A stretch of DNA of 64,000 nucleotides from positions 1-64,000 of the forward strand of contig NZ_JAGHKO010000003.1 in assembly GCF_017742245.1 (NCBI RefSeq), in the 5' to 3' direction. Origin of the DNA: Niastella soli (GTDB lineage Bacteria; Bacteroidota; Bacteroidia; Chitinophagales; Chitinophagaceae). Below, one piece after another: positions 26,460-35,854 of this stretch. The translations under genes and the position numbers were made by a program. Each line of letters begins with the position of its first letter. Within the stretch, counting starts at the first letter, position 1. Under the pieces are notes generated by a model. That model searched no databases and was not told the origin of the DNA. It saw nothing but the letters and a program-made list of their open reading frames with translations.

Positions 26460-27356
26460 TTAATTGTACTTTTCCCGGATTTGTCTTTGGAACAGGGCAG
26501 GTGTGTTACCAGTATGTTTCTTGAAAAAACGGTTGAAATAGGCATCATCTTCAAAGTTCAAACGCCCGGCAATTTCTTTTACCGAGTGTTCGCCCCAGAA
26601 TAATAACCGTTTGGCTTCCAGAATTCTCCTTTCGTCAATAATTTGTTTAGCTGTTTTACCTGTGACAGTTTTAATCAGGTCGTTCAAATGGCCAGGCGTT
26701 ACATATAACATATCGGCGTATTGCGTTACCTGGGTAGCGTTTACAAAGTTTTCATCGATGAGTGATTTGAATTGACGTACTATGCGGTTTTGTGAGTAGT
26801 CCATGGTAACTACAGGGGCAGGTGCCACTGCAGTAGTTTCACTTTTACAATTTACCAGGCGGCCTGCACATATAATAAAGGCATTGAGCAGGTTCTTGAG
26901 AATTAGGCCCTTTTGTGGCTTGTCATCTTTGAATTCCTGGAACATCAGATCAAGATAAACTGAGATCTCCTGCAATTGCTCTCTATTCACAATAGGCAAT
27001 ACCACCTGGCTGAACATACATTCCCAACAGGCAAGTACACCCTGTGTTTCAGTTAGAAGAAATTCTTTATTGAAGGAAACATGCATCATCTTATAGTAGG
27101 AGTTTCCTGTTTGCTGATGCACCTGGTCTGGGGCCAACATTAATAATGCGGGCGCCTTTATAGTATATTTTTCAAAGTCGGTATAATGCGTTACTTCGCC
27201 TTCCTGCAAAAAACTGATCTTGTAATCAGTATGACGATGCGGGATAGCCCAATAGGATGGTACAGAATTACCTTCGGTTCTTTTAATTATGAAATTGGTA
27301 CCTGGAATACAAGCGGCCAAATCATAAACTGGAATCAGTGCCTGGTTATTTTTCAT
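26460..27356 (-). CDS. AraC-family transcriptional regulator
   Basis: Regulator of 298 residues from the ATG at 27356; an upstream in-frame GTG (27392) would add twelve Cys-rich residues and is less likely. The N-terminal half is a cupin-like sensor: PHRHTDYKISFLQEGEVTHYTDFEKYTIKAPALLMLAPDQVHQ. The C-terminal 100 residues hold two helix-turn-helix units: ATQVTQYADMLYVTPGHLNDLIKTVTGKTAKQIIDERRILEAKRLL, then SVKEIAGRLNFEDDAYFNRFFKKHTGNTPALFQRQ, the AraC signature. It lies 295 bases upstream of the efflux operon on the same strand and is its likely regulator. The ligand is not evident. Confidence 0.9.
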   Translation of the reverse strand: MKNNQALIPVYDLAACIPGTNFIIKRTEGNSVPSYWAIPHRHTDYKISFLQEGEVTHYTDFEKYTIKAPALLMLAPDQVHQQTGNSYYKMMHVSFNKEFLLTETQGVLACWECMFSQVVLPIVNREQLQEISVYLDLMFQEFKDDKPQKGLILKNLLNAFIICAGRLVNCKSETTAVAPAPVVTMDYSQNRIVRQFKSLIDENFVNATQVTQYADMLYVTPGHLNDLIKTVTGKTAKQIIDERRILEAKRLLFWGEHSVKEIAGRLNFEDDAYFNRFFKKHTGNTPALFQRQIREKYN

Positions 27357-27637
27357 ACAATCACAACATTGGTAGCAGGTGAAAAACCCCACCCTACGCT
27401 ACAGGTGGATAGTAAAAATATTATAATAATGGCAAACTCTTACTACCGTAGATATTATTGTAGCATAAAATTTTAAATACTAAACCTTTTTGGGATAGGT
27501 TTGTTATGGCGTTTTATTAAGGCTGACGGGTTAAATTATCTCAAAACCGCCTAAATGCAAACGAATGTTCATAAACTCAAGGTGCTTATAACGACACCCG
27601 TTTGCCCGTTTTTACAAATTTGATCATCTCCCTGCGG

Positions 27638-29380
27638 TTAACTCATTGCACCGTTTTGATTATTGGTATCCCTGTCTTCTGACAGCCTGAAATCTATAAC
27701 CCGGAGCTGTAAGTGTTTTTCATTGTTCCATTCATTTTCATCGAGGGTAAAAACAACGTCAACGGGCTTTTTCGATTCAAGCAAGGGGAACTTTTTAGCC
27801 ATGCCAAACCCTATACCATTAAATAATATGTTATCCTGACGCAGGGAGAATTTTATATGCTGTTCTTTTACAATGCGAGAGTAACCTGAGTCGGTAACAT
27901 TGCGTACAACAAACAATGGCCGCATGTTCTCAGGCCCAAATGGCTCCATTTGATGAATGATATTATAAAAGGGTTGCTTAAGATCTTTGAACTCCACTTC
28001 GGCATCGATGATTATTTCAGGCACCAGCAGTTCGGGGGTAATAGTGGCAGCTACCACTTCTTCAAACCGGGTGCGAAAGGCTTCCACCTTATCTAGTGCC
28101 AGCGTCATGCCGGCTGCATAAAAATGGCCGCCATAGCCTAACAGCAGGTCTTTGCATTGGTGAATGGCTTCATACACGTTAAAGCCTGCTACACTTCGTG
28201 CCGAACCGGCAACATATTCCCCGCTTTGTGTTAGTACAATAGTGGGCCGATAATAATAATCGATCAGACGGGATGCTACAATACCTACCACGCCTTTATG
28301 CCAGTGTGATTGAAAAACAACTGTTGATTTGCGGGTTTGCAACAGTCCATCATTTTCAATTATGGCCAGTGCTTCTTCTGTTATGTTTTTATCTGCTTCC
28401 TTACGGTCGGTGTTATCGGAATGTAACATTTCCGCAAACTGCAATGCTTCCTGGGGGGTGCTGGAAATGAACATTTGCACTGCCTTGCGGGCATCGTCCA
28501 TACGCCCTGCGGCATTTACCCGCGGGGCTATCATGAATACCAGGCTGTTTATAAACAATTCCTTTTGAACACCACTAAGTTCCTTTAATGCCAGGATGCC
28601 GTAATTGGGGTTTTCATTGGCCTTTTTTAACCCATAGTAAGCCAGCACCCTGTTCTCGCCAGTCATAGGCACAATATCCGCAGCAATGGCAGTGGCTACC
28701 AGGTCGAGGTATTCAAACGCCGCAGATTCATCAAGATTTAGATGCCGCGCCAGCGCGGTGATCAGTTTAAAACCCACTCCACAACCACACAATTCTTTAA
28801 ATGGGTATTCACAGTCTTTTTGCTTGGGATTTAAAATGGCAACTGCCGGTGGCAGTATGTCATCGGGCATATGGTGATCGCATACTATAAAATCGATCCC
28901 GTTTTCCCGGGCATATTGAATAAGATCAATTGATTTTATGCCACAGTCAAGCGAAATAATGAGCGTAAACCCATTTTCAATAGCAAAGTCAATCCCTTTT
29001 TTCGATACGCCATAGCCTTCTCGATAACGGTGGGGGATGTAGAAGTCGACTTTGTTACTTATATACACTTTTTGGAGAAAGCGCAACATGCAAGAGACGG
29101 CGGTTGTGCCGTCAACATCGTAGTCGCCAAAAACGAGTATTTTCTCCTGCTGGTCAAAAGCCATGCTTATACGGGATATGGCCTTGTCCATATCCTTCAT
29201 CAACCAGGGATCGTGCAGGTCAGACAGCTGGGGCCGAAAAAACTGCTTTGCTTTATCGAAATTCTCTAAATATCGTTGCGTGAGTATTTTACAAAGAACA
29301 GGATGTATTTTAAGGCTGGCATACAATTGCTGCACTTTATCATCATCTGCGGTCAGTATGTTCCATCTCTTTTGTACCAT
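27638..29380 (-). CDS. recJ: Single-stranded-DNA-specific exonuclease RecJ
   Basis: 5'-3' ssDNA exonuclease of 580 residues acting in recombination and mismatch repair. The DHH-family motifs are all present: FGDYDVDGTTAVS (motif I), a DCG motif (SLDCGIKS), CDHHMPDDILPPA (DHH) and AAGRMDDARKAVQMF. The DHHA1 domain carries SGEYVAGSARSV and GYGGHFYAAGMTL. A C-terminal OB-fold (about 455-570) follows. Length is normal. Directly downstream of the polyprenyl synthase gene, with a 60-base spacer that contains a hairpin at 29396-29421. Confidence 0.96.
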   Translation of the reverse strand: MVQKRWNILTADDDKVQQLYASLKIHPVLCKILTQRYLENFDKAKQFFRPQLSDLHDPWLMKDMDKAISRISMAFDQQEKILVFGDYDVDGTTAVSCMLRFLQKVYISNKVDFYIPHRYREGYGVSKKGIDFAIENGFTLIISLDCGIKSIDLIQYARENGIDFIVCDHHMPDDILPPAVAILNPKQKDCEYPFKELCGCGVGFKLITALARHLNLDESAAFEYLDLVATAIAADIVPMTGENRVLAYYGLKKANENPNYGILALKELSGVQKELFINSLVFMIAPRVNAAGRMDDARKAVQMFISSTPQEALQFAEMLHSDNTDRKEADKNITEEALAIIENDGLLQTRKSTVVFQSHWHKGVVGIVASRLIDYYYRPTIVLTQSGEYVAGSARSVAGFNVYEAIHQCKDLLLGYGGHFYAAGMTLALDKVEAFRTRFEEVVAATITPELLVPEIIIDAEVEFKDLKQPFYNIIHQMEPFGPENMRPLFVVRNVTDSGYSRIVKEQHIKFSLRQDNILFNGIGFGMAKKFPLLESKKPVDVVFTLDENEWNNEKHLQLRVIDFRLSEDRDTNNQNGAMS

Positions 29381-29395
29381 AAAAAATCCCAGGTT

Positions 29396-29421
29396 TCAAG
29401 CCACAAGGGCTTGTGCCTTGA
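29396..29421. other. Hairpin between ispB-like gene and recJ
   Basis: TCAAGCCACAAG pairs with CTTGTGCCTTGA with one mismatch. On the minus strand it follows the ispB-like stop codon, and a T-run precedes the recJ ATG. It may partly terminate or attenuate read-through into recJ. The arms again break into 7-base words (CAAGCCA CAAGGGC TTGTGCC TTGAGTC). Confidence 0.5.
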
Positions 29422-29440
29422 GTCTTTGTTATCTTTTGCC

Positions 29441-30403
29441 TTAATATTTTCTGTCTGTAGTATACCGTACCAGTTCTTCAAGGCCATTACGAATTTCTAT
29501 ATTTTCGAATTCGTGCAAAATGGCCAGCGCTTCATCCCTGAAGCTAAACATTTTTTTCTCAGTATAGCTAATGCCACCGGTTTGTTTCACGATATTGATG
29601 ACCTCCTGAACCTTTTGAGGGTCTTTATTCTGATTTTTGATAATATATATCAGTTTTCGGCGGGTGGCCTGGTCACAGTTCTGTAAGGTATATATAAGTG
29701 GCAGGGTGAGTTTCTTTTCCCGGATATCGTTGCCGGTAGGTTTCCCTACTGCTTCATTACCATAATCGAAGAGGTCGTCTTTTATCTGGAAAGCCATGCC
29801 CACCTTTTCGCCAAATAATCTCATTTTTTCTGTAATGGACTCGTCCTGGGTGGTGCTCCAGGCGCCGGAGGCACAGGCGGAGGCCAGGAGGGAGGCCGTT
29901 TTACCTTTAATGATCTCGAAATAGGTAGATTCTTCAAAATTAAGCGTGCGTGATTTTTCCATTTGCAACAGCTCGCCCTCACTCATCGCACGTATGGCAT
30001 TGGATAATAATTTAAGAATGCGGTAATCATCGTGGTCCAGGGAAAGGAGCATGCCTTTTGCCAGCAGGTAGTCGCCTACCAAAACTGATACCTTGCTTTT
30101 CCACAACGCATATGTAGAGAAAAATCCCCTACGTTCCAGTGATTCATCCACCACATCGTCGTGAACCAGGGTTGCGGAGTGTAGTAATTCTACTAAGGAT
30201 GCGGCCCGGTAAGTGGTATCGTTAACAGGCCCGCATAACTTGGCGGAAAGCAGTACAAACATGGGGCGTAATTGCTTGCCTTTACGGTTCACAATAAACC
30301 TCATAATCCTGTTCAGAAGCGGGACCTGGCTCTTTACAGCTTCATGGAATTGCTTTTCAAATTCGGGTAATTCTTCTCGTAATATTGCTAGTGCTAATTT
30401 CAT
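29441..30403 (-). CDS. ispB: Polyprenyl diphosphate synthase (long-chain trans-prenyltransferase)
   Basis: Isoprenoid chain elongase of 320 residues, condensing isopentenyl diphosphate units to make the side chain of menaquinone or similar lipids. The first Asp-rich motif is HDDVVDES (81-88) and the second is KDDLFDYG (208-215). KGKQLRPMFVLLSAKL (41-56) is the conserved IPP-binding region. The residues before the first motif are small (HSATLV), allowing a long product, consistent with heptaprenyl to octaprenyl length; the exact length cannot be read. The symbol ispB is by similarity only. First gene of an apparent unit with recJ. Confidence 0.92.
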   Translation of the reverse strand: MKLALAILREELPEFEKQFHEAVKSQVPLLNRIMRFIVNRKGKQLRPMFVLLSAKLCGPVNDTTYRAASLVELLHSATLVHDDVVDESLERRGFFSTYALWKSKVSVLVGDYLLAKGMLLSLDHDDYRILKLLSNAIRAMSEGELLQMEKSRTLNFEESTYFEIIKGKTASLLASACASGAWSTTQDESITEKMRLFGEKVGMAFQIKDDLFDYGNEAVGKPTGNDIREKKLTLPLIYTLQNCDQATRRKLIYIIKNQNKDPQKVQEVINIVKQTGGISYTEKKMFSFRDEALAILHEFENIEIRNGLEELVRYTTDRKY

Positions 30404-30529
30404 GCGGAATATAAGAGGAGCAAATTACTATTTATTAATGTATATCCGTAAGAGGCATTTAATTTGCTCTACAATGATCTTACTGTGTGAAAAACAGCAA
30501 GATAATGCACATTGTGTTGGGGAAAAAAA

Positions 30530-30560
30530 TTTGGTAGTTAGCTGTCAATTGATATTTTTG
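30530..30560 (+). promoter_or_regulatory. Canonical promoter of the OmpA-family gene
   Basis: TTTG (30530-30533), 19 bases, TATTTTTG (30553-30560). This is an exact match to the Bacteroidota pattern and gives a leader of about 40 bases before the ATG at 30609. Confidence 0.85.
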
Positions 30561-30608
30561 CACAGATTCTGAGTTCTGGTTACTTAATCCTTCACATAAA
30601 ATTTAGTT

Positions 30609-32288
30609 ATGGCAAGCAAAAAGTACGTAAGTATTCTAAGCTTATCGTTCCTGTTGGCATCTGCTGCCTCCCACGCACAGTTGGGTGGTACGTACGACGT
30701 ACAGGATTCATCTGTTGTACCTTCTAAGAGGCTTCCTCAGCACACCGAGTTTATGGCAAACAACTACCCTTACCCTGCTAAACCCCGCAACCAATGGGAG
30801 CTGGGCTTACAGGTAGGTACGTTTGGCATTTCTGGTGATGTGCGTAACCGTTTTCCCGGTCTTGGCGCTGCTATTCACGCCCGTAAGGCCCTCGGTTATG
30901 TGTTCTCTTTAAGAGGTCAGTTAGGCTTTGGAACAACCAAAGGTTTGAACTTCCAACCTTCTTCTTTCTATGGTAAAAACCCTGCATGGGCTGCAAATGG
31001 ATACAATCCTGCTACAGACCATGTGTTCTACAACTATAAAACGAATGTTTACGACCTGAGCATTCAGGGTGTGGTAACATTGAGCAACATTCGTTTTCAT
31101 AAGGCGAAAAGCAGCTTCAATGTGTATGCTTTCGGTGGTTTCGGTGGTATGATCTATGACACAAAGATCGATGCCCTGAATGGCAGCACTCCTTATATTA
31201 CTGAGTTTGCCGATATTTATAATAAATACATCAACACTGCTGATGGCTTCGGTTACAAAAACAGAAAAGACATCAAGAAAGATCTGAAAGATAAACTTGA
31301 TGGAAGTTATGAAACTGAAGGTCAAGTTGACGAAAGTCAGCCTAAATTGTTTGACAAGCCTTTCCGCTTCATCTTCAATTTCGGTGCTGGTGTTCAATTC
31401 AAACTGAACAAAAAGCTGAGCCTCGCTATCGAAGACAAAATGACCATTCCAAAAACTGACTTGTTGGATGGTAACCAATGGCAGGAAAATGGTGTTGCTG
31501 GTGTAACAACTGCTACTGCTCAATCAAGAGACTTCGACACTTACAACTTCCTTTCTGTTGGTATCAACGTAGCACTCGGTAACAAAGCTGTTGAACCTTT
31601 GTGGTGGCTGAATCCTTTGGATTACGCTTACAACGAGGTTAACAAACCTCGCCACATGAAGCTCCCCAAACCAGTTTTGGATGATGCTGATGGCGATGGT
31701 ATCACTGACCAATTCGACCAAGAGCCTAACACTCCTGCTGGCGCTCCTGTTGACAGCCATGGTGTTAGCCGTGATACTGATGGTGACGGCGTTCCTGACC
31801 ACAAAGACAAGGAACTGGTTACACCAACACAATGTCAACCTGTTGACGCTGATGGTGTAGGTAAATGTCCTCCTCCTGCATGTTGCGATTCTCTTCAAAA
31901 ATTAATTGAAGAAGGTGGCCTGAAAGGAAAATGCAAGATCGGAAACTTACCAAGCGTTACCTTCAAAGGAAAATCAGTTGCATTAAGCAACGACGCTAAA
32001 GCTTTACTGGCTGCAGCTGCTTCACAAATCAAGAATAATCCTGATTGTAAGATAGCTGTTATCGGATATTGCTCTTCAAGCAAATCTGAACAACAGTTAA
32101 GCTGGGATCGCGTGAATGCCGTTATCAGCTACCTGGTTGATAAAGAAGGCATTGGCCAAGACCGTTTCATCTTCAAATATGGTGAAGCTGGTGGCGATTG
32201 CAACACTGTAGACCTCCAGGACGGTTCTGGTCAGGAAGGTCCTACCACAGTGCCTGCTCCGCACCCGAACTTGCGTCGCGGCAGATAA
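30609..32288 (+). CDS. OmpA-family outer-membrane protein with type-3 thrombospondin repeats
   Basis: Abundant-type outer-membrane protein of 559 residues. Signal peptide ends at SAASHAQ (about 24). Residues about 55-345 are an N-terminal beta-barrel (WELGLQVGTFGISGDVRNRF... FNFGAGVQFKLNKKLSLAIEDKM). Residues about 357-400 hold calcium-binding repeats (DADGDGITDQFDQEPNTPAG, DTDGDGVPDHKDKE). A short Cys-rich linker (CPPPACCDSLQKL) precedes the C-terminal OmpA domain (about 445-545), which binds peptidoglycan. The usual NxxLSxxRA is present as EQQLSWDRVNAV. It tethers outer membrane to cell wall. It has a canonical promoter and a strong terminator. Confidence 0.92.
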   Translation: MASKKYVSILSLSFLLASAASHAQLGGTYDVQDSSVVPSKRLPQHTEFMANNYPYPAKPRNQWELGLQVGTFGISGDVRNRFPGLGAAIHARKALGYVFSLRGQLGFGTTKGLNFQPSSFYGKNPAWAANGYNPATDHVFYNYKTNVYDLSIQGVVTLSNIRFHKAKSSFNVYAFGGFGGMIYDTKIDALNGSTPYITEFADIYNKYINTADGFGYKNRKDIKKDLKDKLDGSYETEGQVDESQPKLFDKPFRFIFNFGAGVQFKLNKKLSLAIEDKMTIPKTDLLDGNQWQENGVAGVTTATAQSRDFDTYNFLSVGINVALGNKAVEPLWWLNPLDYAYNEVNKPRHMKLPKPVLDDADGDGITDQFDQEPNTPAGAPVDSHGVSRDTDGDGVPDHKDKELVTPTQCQPVDADGVGKCPPPACCDSLQKLIEEGGLKGKCKIGNLPSVTFKGKSVALSNDAKALLAAAASQIKNNPDCKIAVIGYCSSSKSEQQLSWDRVNAVISYLVDKEGIGQDRFIFKYGEAGGDCNTVDLQDGSGQEGPTTVPAPHPNLRRGR

Positions 32289-32329
32289 AATAAAAGTACT
32301 TTAGCTTAAATTGCTTTAACTAATAGTAT

Positions 32330-32357
32330 AACCCCGACGATTTCGTCGGGGTTTTTT
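32330..32357 (+). terminator. Terminator of the OmpA-family gene
   Basis: A perfect stem ACCCCGACGA/TCGTCGGGGT followed by six T. Confidence 0.92.
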
Positions 32358-32432
32358 ATTATTATTTATATTTATCTTAACGGGATGTTTTTGGGTTACA
32401 ACTCCTTTCCATACATATTTGCAGGAAAACCT

Positions 32433-32440
32433 TAACTTTG
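32433..32440 (+). promoter_or_regulatory. -7 box TAACTTTG before bamD
   Basis: Perfect TAnnTTTG match ending eight bases before the ATG at 32449. The leader would be only a few bases. No TTTG lies at standard spacing. Confidence 0.5.
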
Positions 32441-32448
32441 CCCACTTT

Positions 32449-33264
32449 ATGCGTTCAGTTTTATTAATTGTAATAATAGCCCTAAGCGTAGCGTCCTGCT
32501 CCAAGTTTTCTAAGGTGCAGAAGAGTACCGACTATGACTATAAATTGCGTATGGCAGAAAAATACTATGTTGCTAAAAAGTATAACTATGCCTCGCAATT
32601 ATATGAAGAACTCTTTCCCATTATGAAAGGGCAGCCGCAGTTTGAGGACTTGTTCTATAAGTACGCCTACTGCTCCTATTATTTGCACGACTGGCTGCAG
32701 GCTGAAAACCTGTTCAAACAGTTTGTGGAAGTGTTTCCTTCCAGCGTAAAAGCGGAAGAAATGGAGTATATGCGGGCTTATACCTACTACCGGCAGTCAC
32801 CCAAAGCCGAGCTTGATCAAACCAATACCCAAAAAGCTATTGGTTTGATGCAGACGTTTATCAATACGCATCCCAATTCGCCCAGAAATAAGGAAGCGTC
32901 TGATATCATGGATAAATGCCGCATAAAGCTGGAAGAAAAGGAAGTGGGAAGTGCCTTGTTGTATTATAATATGGGCCATTACCGGGCGGCAGCGATCGCT
33001 TATACCAGCCTGATGAACGATTTTCCTGATTCGCAAAAAGGCGATGCATATAAATTGCAGGTTATTAAAGCATACTATTTATTTGCAATGAATAGTATCG
33101 AAGACAAGAAGCCGGCACGTTTTGAACAGGTGGTTACGGAATGCCATGATTTTTTGGACCGTTTCCCCGAAAGCAGTTTGAAGAAAGAAGTGGAGAATTA
33201 CGAGACATTATCTAAAAACAATCTTAAAGCCAACAATAATGAGCAAATTACGAAGACAAATTAG
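32449..33264 (+). CDS. bamD: Outer-membrane assembly lipoprotein BamD
   Basis: TPR-rich lipoprotein of the BAM complex, which inserts beta-barrel proteins into the outer membrane. From the ATG at 32449 the product is 271 residues; an upstream in-frame TTG would place residues before the signal and is rejected. The signal peptide MRSVLLIVIIALSVASC gives lipid-modified Cys17. Helical repeats follow: RMAEKYYVAKKYNYASQLYEELFPIM, DWLQAENLFKQFVEVFPSSVKAEEM and YYNMGHYRAAAIAYTSLMNDFPDS, the classic YfiO pattern. The stop codon overlaps the start of rpoZ by 26 bases. Order bamD-rpoZ-coaBC-porD is conserved in the phylum. Confidence 0.93.
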   Translation: MRSVLLIVIIALSVASCSKFSKVQKSTDYDYKLRMAEKYYVAKKYNYASQLYEELFPIMKGQPQFEDLFYKYAYCSYYLHDWLQAENLFKQFVEVFPSSVKAEEMEYMRAYTYYRQSPKAELDQTNTQKAIGLMQTFINTHPNSPRNKEASDIMDKCRIKLEEKEVGSALLYYNMGHYRAAAIAYTSLMNDFPDSQKGDAYKLQVIKAYYLFAMNSIEDKKPARFEQVVTECHDFLDRFPESSLKKEVENYETLSKNNLKANNNEQITKTN

Positions 33265-33580
33265 CGCCAACACCGCTAACACGGCCGAAACAAAAGATTT
33301 GAATGCCATTAAAGCAAAAACCGGCAATGTGTACGAGTCAATTGCCATTATTGCTAAAAGGGCTAATCAGATCAACATCTCTTTAAAAGAGGAGTTACAT
33401 AACAAACTGGAAGAGTTCGCCAGCCATACCGACAGCCTGGAAGAGATCCATGAGAATAAAGAGCAGATCGAGATCTCCAGAGCCTATGAGCGTATGCCTA
33501 ACCCGTCATTACTGGCTACCCAGGAGTTTTTCGACGACAAGATCTATTATCGTAAGAACGAAGATGACCTGTTTAGCTAA
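33239..33580 (+). CDS. rpoZ: DNA-directed RNA polymerase omega subunit (Rpb6-like)
   Basis: Small protein of 113 residues, the omega subunit that stabilises beta-prime in RNA polymerase. Recognisable parts are KTGNVYESIAIIAKRANQINISLKEEL and the downstream EISRAYERMPNPSLLATQEFF. This matches the Bacteroidota form, which is longer than the proteobacterial one. The gene starts inside bamD (26-base overlap in another frame), which suggests translational coupling. A strong terminator follows at 33605. Confidence 0.9.
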   Translation: MSKLRRQISANTANTAETKDLNAIKAKTGNVYESIAIIAKRANQINISLKEELHNKLEEFASHTDSLEEIHENKEQIEISRAYERMPNPSLLATQEFFDDKIYYRKNEDDLFS

Positions 33581-33604
33581 TATACAGTAATAAAAAATAT
33601 ATGG

Positions 33605-33636
33605 AAAGCGTCCCGATACATCGGGACGCTTTTTTA
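33605..33636 (+). terminator. Terminator after rpoZ
   Basis: Stem AGCGTCCCGA/TCGGGACGCT, 4-base loop, then six T. It separates bamD-rpoZ from coaBC. Confidence 0.9.
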
Positions 33637-33741
33637 GTTTTATACCCAGGTAGCCAGTCTGTTGTAGGTATGTTATTGTTGATAAACCGGTTACCCCGGT
33701 TTCCGCTTTGTTTAACCCAAATGACCTAATTTTAGCCAATT

Positions 33742-34938
33742 ATGTTCCAGGACAAAAAGATATTACTGGCTGTTACCGGAAGTATTGCTGCATATAAAGC
33801 CATTTTACTGGTTCGCCTGCTGGTAAAAGCAGGGGCGGAAGTAAAAGTGGTATTAACACCTGCTGCCACTGCATTTGTATCGCCGCTTACACTGGCAACA
33901 TTGTCAAAAAATGAAGTTATCAGCGAACTGGCAAACAACGATTCCTGGAGCAACCATGTAATGCTGGGACGCTGGGCCGATGTGATGGTCGTAGCTCCCC
34001 TGAGCTGTAATACCCTGGCAAAAATGGCCAATGGGATGTGCGACAATATGTTGTTAGCTACCTGGTTATCCGCAACCTGTCCCGTAGTGGTGGCTCCTGC
34101 CATGGATGAAGATATGTGGCACCACCCGGCTACACAGGGTAATTTGCAAAAACTGCAGTTGTTTGGCAACCGTATAATTCCTGTTGAAAAGGGAGAACTG
34201 GCCAGTGGCTTGTTTGGCGATGGCCGTATGGCTGAGCCTGAAGCCATTATACATTATCTCGAGAACAACATTTTTGGTAAAAAAGACCTCGCTGGCAAAA
34301 AAGCCCTGGTAACTGCCGGACCAACATATGAACCTATTGATCCCGTGCGATTTATAGGAAATCACTCTTCAGGAAAAATGGGGGTGGCCATTGCTGAGGA
34401 ACTGGCCGGTCGGGGTGCGGAAGTGCACCTGGTGCTGGGCCCTTCTTCCGTTAAGACCACTTGTCCTGGTATATATGTTCATAAAGTGCAAACCGCCGGT
34501 GAAATGTATGATACCTGTATGGCTGAATTTGCTACTGCTGATATCGCTGTAATGAGTGCTGCGGTGGCCGATTATACCCCGGTTGAAACCGCACCGGAGA
34601 AGATCAAGAAAACAAGCGGTACCCTGATCATTGAACTTACCAAAACAAAGGATATTCTGAAAAGCCTGGGGCAGCTGAAACGCAATGGACAATTGCTGGC
34701 TGGTTTTGCGCTGGAAACAGCCAATGAACGGCAGTATGCCCTGGATAAACTGGCCTCAAAAAATGCAGATCTTATTGTGCTGAATTCTCTGAACGATGAA
34801 GGCGCCGGTTTTGGATATGATACCAACAAGGTTACTATTTTTGAAAAAGGCGGTAACGAGATTGCCTATGACCGCAAACCAAAGCAACAAGTAGCTAAAG
34901 ATATCGTTGATAGAATCGTAAACATGCTATATGTGTAG
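33742..34938 (+). CDS. coaBC: Bifunctional phosphopantothenoylcysteine decarboxylase / phosphopantothenate-cysteine ligase
   Basis: Coenzyme A biosynthesis enzyme of 398 residues, cytoplasmic. The N-terminal CoaC half is a flavin-dependent decarboxylase: VTGSIAAYKAILLVRLLVKAG, the active-site His in SNHVMLGRWADVMVVAPLSCNTLAKMANGMCDNML, and MDEDMWHHPA. The C-terminal CoaB half starts at KKALVTAGPTYEPIDPVRFIGNHSSGKMG and includes AAVADYTP and LAGFALETAN. TAATTTTA at 33727 resembles a -7 box. The next gene starts eight bases inside its 3' end. Length and motifs are intact. Confidence 0.96.
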   Translation: MFQDKKILLAVTGSIAAYKAILLVRLLVKAGAEVKVVLTPAATAFVSPLTLATLSKNEVISELANNDSWSNHVMLGRWADVMVVAPLSCNTLAKMANGMCDNMLLATWLSATCPVVVAPAMDEDMWHHPATQGNLQKLQLFGNRIIPVEKGELASGLFGDGRMAEPEAIIHYLENNIFGKKDLAGKKALVTAGPTYEPIDPVRFIGNHSSGKMGVAIAEELAGRGAEVHLVLGPSSVKTTCPGIYVHKVQTAGEMYDTCMAEFATADIAVMSAAVADYTPVETAPEKIKKTSGTLIIELTKTKDILKSLGQLKRNGQLLAGFALETANERQYALDKLASKNADLIVLNSLNDEGAGFGYDTNKVTIFEKGGNEIAYDRKPKQQVAKDIVDRIVNMLYV

Positions 34939-35854
34939 AAAGATTGTATACATATTTTTTATAATGGTAACAGTGCCGGTATGTTTGTTAGCCCAGGAGC
35001 TAAAAGTCCGTGTTACCATCGACACCCGCCAGCTGAGTACACCGGCAGATAAGAAAGCGTTCCAAACCTGTCAGGCGGCGCTCAATAATTTTTTGAACAA
35101 CCGCAAATGGACAAAGGAAACTTTTCAACCCAATGAGAAGATCGTATGTAATTTTCTGATGAATGGTTTAGAGGCACAAGGCGGGAATGTGTACAAAGCT
35201 AAGCTTATGGTACAGGCTGCCCGCCCCGTGTACAATACCAACTACGATTGCCCCATCATCAACTTTATAGATGAGAATGTGACGTTTAAATATGTAGAGT
35301 ACCAGTCCATTGAGTTTAATGATAACCGGGTATCGGGCTCAGACCCATTAGTGGGTAATCTTACCGCCATTCTTGCTTACTACGCCTATATGATCATAGG
35401 GCTCGATTTCGATTCTTTCTCATTACGTGGTGGCGATCCCTATTTCCAGAAAGCCATGAATATTGTGAATAATGCCCCAGAAGGCAGAGATATTTCAGGC
35501 TGGAAAGCATTTGATGGATTGCGTAACCGCTACTGGTTAACGGAGAACCTGACCAATAACCGGTACAACCTTATTCACGACACGTATTACAGCTATTACC
35601 GACTGGGAATGGATTATATGTATGAAAATGAAACAGAAGGCCGCAACGCCATTTTGAATTCCCTTAGTTTGATCAATACGATGAACAACGACATTCCCAA
35701 TACCATGATCGTGCAGTTCTTTTTTCAGGGCAAAGCGCAGGAGTTAATTAAGATATTTAAAAAGGCTACGCCCGAAGACAGACAAAAAGCAAGGGAAATT
35801 TTACAAAAGATAGATATCTCCAATTCCAATACGTATAAACAGGAATTAAAATGA
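34931..35854 (+). CDS. porD: DUF4835 family protein, PorD-like (type IX secretion)
   Basis: Periplasmic protein of 307 residues with signal peptide (MCRKIVYIFFIMVTVPVCLLAQ). The mature part begins ELKVRVTIDTRQLSTPADKKAFQTCQAALNNFLNNRKWT and includes the DUF4835 segments NYDCPIINFIDENVTFKYVEYQSIEFNDNRVSGSDPLVGNLTAILAYYAYMIIG and YFQKAMNIVNNAPEGRDISGWKAFDG. The family is associated with the T9SS as PorD; I name it from recall, so the symbol is moderate confidence. It overlaps coaBC by eight bases and the next gene by four, so the three are translationally linked. SprA and two T9SS cargos elsewhere in the window fit this role. Confidence 0.82.
   Translation: MCRKIVYIFFIMVTVPVCLLAQELKVRVTIDTRQLSTPADKKAFQTCQAALNNFLNNRKWTKETFQPNEKIVCNFLMNGLEAQGGNVYKAKLMVQAARPVYNTNYDCPIINFIDENVTFKYVEYQSIEFNDNRVSGSDPLVGNLTAILAYYAYMIIGLDFDSFSLRGGDPYFQKAMNIVNNAPEGRDISGWKAFDGLRNRYWLTENLTNNRYNLIHDTYYSYYRLGMDYMYENETEGRNAILNSLSLINTMNNDIPNTMIVQFFFQGKAQELIKIFKKATPEDRQKAREILQKIDISNSNTYKQELK

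Noticed and set aside
30921..31523. 200-residue minus-strand frame opposite the OmpA gene
   Set aside because: Antisense shadow; the plus strand has signal peptide, calcium repeats and OmpA domain.
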